A stretch of 64,000 bases of DNA from Bimastos eiseni (lineage: Eukaryota; Annelida; Clitellata; Crassiclitellata; Lumbricidae), in NCBI GenBank assembly GCA_959347315.1, contig OY365815.1:1026501-1090500 (forward strand). The letters are read 5' to 3'. Below are positions 58,507 to 64,000 of the stretch, one piece after another. Position 1 is the first letter of the stretch. Each line of letters opens with the position of its first letter. A program made the position numbers and the translations under genes. Below the pieces are notes generated by a model. That model had not been told where the DNA came from. It saw only the letters and a list, made by a program, of their open reading frames with translations, and made no database searches.

Positions 58507-60788
58507 CAGAGGTGAAACAACTAACAAGCGGAGGGGCAGAGGGCACTGGCTCCCCAGTTTTAAGGCAAAACCCCCTAGTTTTGGTACTCAGTGCCTCCCC
58601 ATGTGCCCCCCAAATCAGTTCTAATTTTATGATTCTCCTATAGCCTTTTATATTTCATGATTAAGGTATTCTGAGTCTATAAATTTCCAACAGTTCAAAG
58701 TTTGTTTTTACGATTTGTTCTTGCTTATTGCGCGTATAAAAACTATCATTTACAAAGGAGAATAATGCATGTTTGGTTATTCATTCATCTATAATGTATC
58801 ACTTTGTTCCTTGCCAAAATACAGAAAATGTTTCACAGTAGAATTGTAACGGAACGGCGCCTATTCGACAGTGACCAGGATGACGATTTGCAGCCCCGTC
58901 CGATATAGGGGTAGTTCGAGTTGCAGTCCGCTGAGTAAGGCTTCAGTGGTTTGCTGAAGACTAACGATTTAAGGTTTAAATGCCTTAAGCTCCTTTCTGG
59001 GTGACTCTTGGAATAAGACACGCTTGTTCGATAATCCTCTTTTAATGTACAACGGAAAACAATACTTCTGTAGCGCCCATTCGGATCAGTCCGTATCTCA
59101 CCCCCTCAATACGCCCCACGTCGAAAACTAACGAGTAACTGCAACGCTACGTCAATGGCTGACGACGACTATCGCAAATCTACGACGACTATATCCACGA
59201 CGACTATCGCAAGCCACGACGACTATTCGTGCTTCCTAGGAGCCGAGACTGCAAGGCCGAAGCCGAATCTACAAGGCTCCCCGATGACGATCTCCAGACG
59301 ACGACGACGATGACGACGACGATCCCGATCTTCCAGGCGAACTCCTTTTATACTAATTTGCTGTAGATAGTAGATGATACACAGTAGATAGGAGACAGTA
59401 GATAGTAGATATCTACAGTAGATAGTAGATAGACTACAGTAGATAGTAGATAAGCGTATACAGCAGGTAGATACCACGGTAGAAAGAACAAAGTAGACAG
59501 GTGTACACAACAGGCAGACACTACAGCAGGCAGACACTAGGTAAGCGCACCCCTAAACCGTTACAGAGTATTCGTCGTTGGCTAAAGAAATAATCTAGTG
59601 GTTGCTCTACAATCATGAAGTCGGGGTTCAGATCCCTGCCAGGGCACAAATTTGATTGGAAATGTCTGTTGGAACATGCACCTCCTAGCCTACTCCGCTA
59701 TAATGAGAAGTTAGTAGCATGGAAGACTTGCGTGGAACTGTCTCTTGGTGATGGAGGCTGGTGAAAGACTGTGGCAATCTGTAGTTCTACGTAAGTCTAG
59801 TGCGCAATCAGTCGTTCTTCCAGCCATCATCCGACCCTAGTCTTCAATCGTGACTCATGACTTCCATTTTTTGCAGTCTGAGTATGACAAAAATCGTATC
59901 CCGAGAATCCAACTTACAAATCTAAAATTGTCCCGTTGACCATGATGACCCCGGATATTGAACAAAAACTCACTCATTTGGAAATTAGCAATACTAAATT
60001 AGTTTCGGCTATTGATTGCAGTGTGTCAACCAAGCGATCTCACAATAAATGAGTGTTACACCGACCTAACCCTTCAAGTGGGAAGCTCCGAGAGTGAGTT
60101 ATGAATGGGTTTCTACCATCATTTGCAGAGGCCATGGAAATTATGTTGTAAGTGCTTCATACCTTTTTTCATAGCAATCTCAAGGTTAGGTCAAGTACTG
60201 CTCTTCCACCTAAATCCCGACATTTTTAACCAAATAAGAATCTGCCTATTGAATTTTTACATAGGCCTATGGCTCAATTGTTATCACCAGCCAAATGTAA
60301 TCGACCAGCTTATAGCCACATTATAGTAGTTTGTAGTCATTGATTAAACATGAAATCCTAATCAAAACTATGGCATAGTCTATTAAGTCAGTAATTTTTA
60401 AGGCGCTAGAGAAATGTCTGTATACATGCATATCAAATATTAGATCTAAATAACTGATACGTTGACACGAATCTTGCGGCTAGTTAAAACAGAAATTTAT
60501 TTGCATCCAGCACTTGCGATGTTGCAATGGCCATGTTACTAGCCTCATGATGATGGAAAAGACTAATTTTCATGCAATTTTACTGCATATTGTACAAAAT
60601 AGTAGGCCTACTTTATGGCGTATACTTTAAAAGCGTCCTGCATATCTCATTTCTATGGAGCAATTGTAATAAAATTACTTTTGTTAAGATAAGTTCTGCC
60701 CCCCATTTTTCAAATTTCTGGGGGGCAAAATAAAAAAAATATTTTTTATATGATGTCCCCCACTTTTTAAAACCTTGTTACACCAATT
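58507..60788 (+). mobile_element. hAT-like non-autonomous element, copy C, with nested LTR
   Basis: Same family and orientation as copy A. The left end is CAGAGGTGAAACAACTAACA; the right end CTTGTTACACC has mutated last bases. Flanks CGACAAAC (58499-58506) and CGATAAAC (60789-60796) match at 7 of 8, an 8-bp duplication. Removing the nested insert leaves about 1.56 kb, equal to copy A. The tRNA-like segment lies at about 59591-59635. Confidence 0.85.
58845..59565. mobile_element. Solo LTR nested in hAT-like copy C
   Basis: 721 bp beginning TGTAACGG and ending CCGTTACA, inserted where copy A reads AGAATATTCG. A 4-bp duplication GAAT/GAGT (one substitution) flanks it. The TG...CA ends with an 8-bp inverted repeat and 4-bp duplication suit a Gypsy-type solo LTR. 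A TIR transposon with 4-bp duplication is the alternative. Its interior holds ACGACGACTATCG repeats and TAGATAGTAGATA microsatellite at about 59360-59460. Confidence 0.65.
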
Positions 60789-60796
60789 CGATAAAC

Positions 60797-62141
60797 TGTT
60801 ATAAGAAATCAATTAATGTCGTATAGTAGGCCTACGTTAATCTAAATACTAGACAAGCACGATAGCATTGTAAATGGGGGACTCTGTGAAATAGATGTCG
60901 CCAGTATCATATGTGGGTAAGTTAACTGAGGTAAAGTTGTGTGCTTGATGTTGATTGGTTGTTGTGCTGTATGTTCTTCACGCAAAAGTAATCTAAAAGT
61001 TCGCCAGATTATAAAATGTATTTATTTATCCGTAATTATAATTGTTATGCCAGCCATCGATCGGAACAACATAAATAAACAACGCGTGGCCAGTATAAAA
61101 TTTTTTTGCTCAGATCTATGTGAGTACTGGCGCCATCTGTTTCTACGTAAGGATCTGCCAACAGAGTGCCCCATAATATTGATAATTGTTTTTCCGTTCG
61201 AAGTGTTTATTGCCGTCTCTGTCGGTGAATCTGACTATAATGTAAGCATTATAGCCTACATGTAGGCCTATAAGGTCTGCTTTGTGGCCACAATGCTTTC
61301 CCGTGCTTCCCATGGACCAATATGCACTAGGCCTAGATTCCTTGCGTGTTTGCTTTAGCAAACGATGCGCACAACGATCAATAGCATTTAATAGTCTGAA
61401 ACCAGAGGTGCAAAAAACCAAGATTTTTTGCTTTTGTTTTACTTGCTTTTTTTGTTTTTAGGTTTTCTTTGGATTTTGTCACAACAGCTTTGTTATAAAA
61501 ATAAAGCATCAAGTACAGCATGAAAAAGAGCTCCAATTCGTTTTATGATTAATTTAGCCTGATTTCGGACTGAATAACACACAATTAGTAATATAATATT
61601 AGGCCTAATATTAGTAAATTTAATTTAAAAATATTTGAAAAAAACAAAAATTGCCATTTTCAGGAACTTTTGTTTTTTTGTAAATAAAAACAAAGAATTA
61701 AATAATCAAAAATGTCAAATATCAACATGTTTGCAGCCCTGTCTGAAACCGATCTACAGCATTGCAGACTAGTCGACGGCCCTGAAGGGCAGTGTCCGAT
61801 ATGTTGGGAGGTGAGAGGGGTTTGCTACGGCGTCTGCTACAAGGGCGTTGATATAGTGCAACAATTGATTTGATATAGCAATGGAAGTAGGTTTCTCTGG
61901 CGTGGCTTTTCTGGGCGCATATGAAATTTTCGAAGATTCATATTTCGCTACTTACTTACCGAAGTCTACGCAACGATACCAGCGATGACAGCGTTTCCGG
62001 TATAAATAGTTTGTGATAAACATGGCAAAGTGTGGTCTAAAGTTAAGGACATCGATTCGTATAAATATGGCCGTGCTATTTTTTAAAGATAAATATTAAT
62101 AAGTAGTTTAAAAGAAACCTGCTAGAAGATAGGCTTTAGCC
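60797..62141. other. Intergenic DNA upstream of TMEM129
   Basis: A 108-aa plus frame at 60939-61265 shows no recognisable domain and has no support. TAGGCCTA occurs near 60826, 61260, 61328 and 61600. The TMEM129 promoter should lie toward 62100; no clear TATA box is seen. Confidence 0.4.
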
Positions 62142-62352
62142 ATGACTTCAGACGACCTGGCCGTGTTGTACACGTTGGCTTACGGTCTGTTCGCTGTCTG
62201 CATGGTGACGCCGCCGACGGAGTTTGTTTCGGCGGGTTTGACCGTCCAGAACCTTCTGTCGTCCGTTTTAGGAAGCGAACAAATGAATTTCGTCGCATAC
62301 CACATAAAACGAACGACTGCCACTATGATTGTCCACTCTCTTATTCCTTTTG
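62142..62352 (+). CDS. TMEM129: TMEM129 exon 1
   Basis: 70 codons plus one base, from ATG to donor GTTAGA. It codes the N-terminal membrane segment and the conserved AGLTVQNLL block, and stops inside LIPFG. Confidence 0.92.
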
Positions 62353-63792
62353 GTTAGAAAACTGCTCATTCAATCTGTAACATAAATAATTTTAACCACG
62401 ACTTAAGGACAACGAGTATATGGCTAATAAATATTTTTTTAGTACTTATATTAGACGTGTATATATATATTATTTATTTTGGTTTAGTGGAGCTGAATGT
62501 CAAACCACATTCAGTTAAGTGCCGTGCAAGTTGGAATTGTCTCCACGATTTAAATATAAACGTCACAGCATTTATACCCTTTGGACTTACAATTTACCAG
62601 TAGACTAATTCTGGTTACTGTTTCTTTCGATAGGTTACTACATTGGTCGCTTGTGCGTTGCCTCTGCTGATGAGAAGTTTCTGAATCCGCTGGTGCTGAA
62701 CACAGCGTGGAGAGTATTCCTCTCCTTTAGCTTCGTCCTTCCTCTGTGCACTGTTCTGGTGGCGTACTACTGGTCTCGTCAGAAGTGGCAGAGACATCCG
62801 ATTGCGAGGTCTCTTCAGCATCTGGCTCCATCTGGAAGCGCTTGGCATGCAGTCGCTTCTTCGATTAACATAGAATTTCGTCGCTTTGACAAATTCACAA
62901 CTGGTCCTCTCGGTCGGAGGTTGATTGTCACCGATTCTTGGCTCATGCTGACGTCGACGTATTTCTTACATGTTGGTCACCAGAGGGACATTCATTTGAC
63001 GATTGTTGGGAGCGAGGAACACGAGGTCTATCATGAAAGTGCCGCTGGTGTCCAATTTCTCAACTTACTTGTCACTAGTATCGACAGTAACATGAAGCCT
63101 TTTAAAATTCGGTCAGCCAAATAAAATTCATTGGGCTTCTTTTATTAGTCAGTTGTATAATATATCTCTGAACATCTGTATTGCTTCCTTGAGAACATAC
63201 CATTTATCTTTCTGCCCAAATAAAAATGATTGACATATTTTATTGTTCAAAGATTTTTGCCATCAATGTATTTTACCTGTTTCAACCTCGTGGAAATATG
63301 TTTCTCTTCAAAGTTTTTTTAAATCTTTGCTTATTTGTTCTCTGAATTTCCTGATTATCTTACATTGGATTCATTACTTTAGTGGACCTATCACTCTCAA
63401 TAAAGCAAAGGTTAACTCCAGAGTTGTAGTTCATGGGTTCAGAAGGGTATCTTGTGCCTCCCTTTATATGACGATAGGTAATATAAGGTGCCCATATTTA
63501 GCAAAAATTATATGTTTATCTTTGCTTGGCTTATTTTGCCTCTTCTAGATGTTACATACTGCTTCCTTTAGTAGTGATACTCTGAAATGTTTTTACTGAA
63601 GATTATTATTTTTATCTTCTCTTGACGTTTAGGCTGAATGCTGCTGAGTACAGTGACCTCAAGGACAAACTTCGAAGTCCTATCATCAATGCTCGAAATG
63701 TTGTCATTCGACAGTCGCTCTCCGATCAGTTTCTCGAGGCTTTTCGATACCAAGTCTCACAGAACGAAGTCTTCAGAAAACCTCCAACTATG
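62142..63792 (+). CDS. TMEM129: TMEM129 E3 ubiquitin ligase, first three exons (partial)
   Basis: TMEM129 is an ER-membrane E3 ubiquitin ligase of the ER-associated degradation machinery. Three exons (62142-62352, 62634-63111, 63633-63792) join in phase to 283 aa; human TMEM129 is 362 aa, so the cytosolic C-terminal RING lies past the window edge. Visible matches include SAGLTVQNLLSSVLGSE in exon 1, AVASSINIEFRRFDKFTTG and RLIVTDSWLM in exon 2, and NVVIRQSLSDQFLEAF in exon 3. Three hydrophobic segments are present (about residues 8-26, 58-76 and 92-113), as in the family. The start ATG has a good context (gccATGa) and aligns with the family N terminus. No defects are seen. Confidence 0.93.
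62634..63111 (+). CDS. TMEM129: TMEM129 exon 2
   Basis: Acceptor gatag completes the glycine of PFG. The exon holds two membrane segments, YYWSRQKW and the FRRFDKF block, and ends with the first two bases of an arginine codon at donor GTCAGC. Confidence 0.93.
63633..63792 (+). CDS. TMEM129: TMEM129 exon 3
   Basis: Acceptor gtttag completes arginine (R-LNAAEYSDLKDKLRSP). It reads through VVIRQSLSDQF to PPTM at donor GTAAGA. Intron continues to the window edge. Confidence 0.92.
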
Positions 63793-64000
63793 GTAAGATG
63801 ATCTCAGACTAAGGCCATTAAACGTACATAAATAGTTGTTCACTTGTCTGTAATTTTAAGCGTGTGGCTTGAATTTTTAAGAGCTTTGTCCATCAACTAA
63901 GAATAAATCTCATTCTGATGCGTAAAGCTTTACTTACATATTTAAGTACAGTTTGACATTTTGAGGATGAGAGTGCTGTGAGGTGGGTGACTAGTGGATG

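Noticed and set aside
60939..61265. 108-aa plus-strand gene upstream of TMEM129
   Set aside because: No recognisable domain or promoter context, and nothing distinguishes it from a chance open frame in AT-rich DNA.

Overview
The window is eukaryotic (metazoan) genomic DNA: AT-rich, gene-poor, intron-containing and dense in repeats. I read it as a marine deuterostome invertebrate, most likely an echinoderm. The grounds are the gene set (HNF4 nuclear receptor, TMEM129, ARPC5, an intronless class A GPCR), CR1/L2-like LINE tails, tRNA-derived SINEs with a sea-urchin-like body, hAT-type elements, and a strong excess of the palindrome TAGGCCTA. The species assignment is inference only.

Layout. 1-5.86 kb is satellite-like DNA: a ~0.41 kb fold-back unit in tandem, a 27-bp minisatellite, and a ~113-bp AT-rich satellite with a 452-bp higher-order repeat. 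5.97-8.92 kb holds two minus-strand exons of an ARPC5 (Arp2/3 subunit) gene that looks broken: exon 2 is not visible and exon 3 carries an in-frame TAG. 9-18.9 kb is repeats (LINE tails, paired hairpins, a TIR element with GGTCTC-rich ends, a ~240-bp tandem repeat) and unassigned DNA. 18.9-24.9 kb is an almost complete minus-strand HNF4-type nuclear receptor gene of six coding exons with consistent splice phases; its introns carry a hAT transposon, a SINE and a 34-bp tandem repeat. Its upstream region has a GA-rich tract and a 21-bp minisatellite.

29-41 kb is transposon-rich: a hAT-like family with CAGAGGTGTAACAAG termini (copies at 29.4 and 36.4 kb, a third at 58.5 kb), a tRNA-SINE and an antisense LINE endonuclease fragment. 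42.6-44.7 kb is a 19-bp minisatellite kept in exact register over more than 110 units. 48.2-49.2 kb is the 3' part of a LINE reverse transcriptase; 53.2-55.7 kb is a decayed retrotransposon ORF with a restriction-like endonuclease module at its C terminus. 55.96-57.09 kb is an intact intronless GPCR on the minus strand. 58.5-60.8 kb is the third hAT-like copy, itself interrupted by a solo LTR. 62.1 kb to the edge is the 5' part of TMEM129 (plus strand), running off the window before its RING domain.

The host genes are unrelated single loci, not an operon or pathway. Most long open frames are products of minisatellites or antisense shadows. I found no clear undescribed protein system; the most unusual structures are the 19-bp array, the broken ARPC5 locus, the nested hAT/LTR element and the fold-back satellite.
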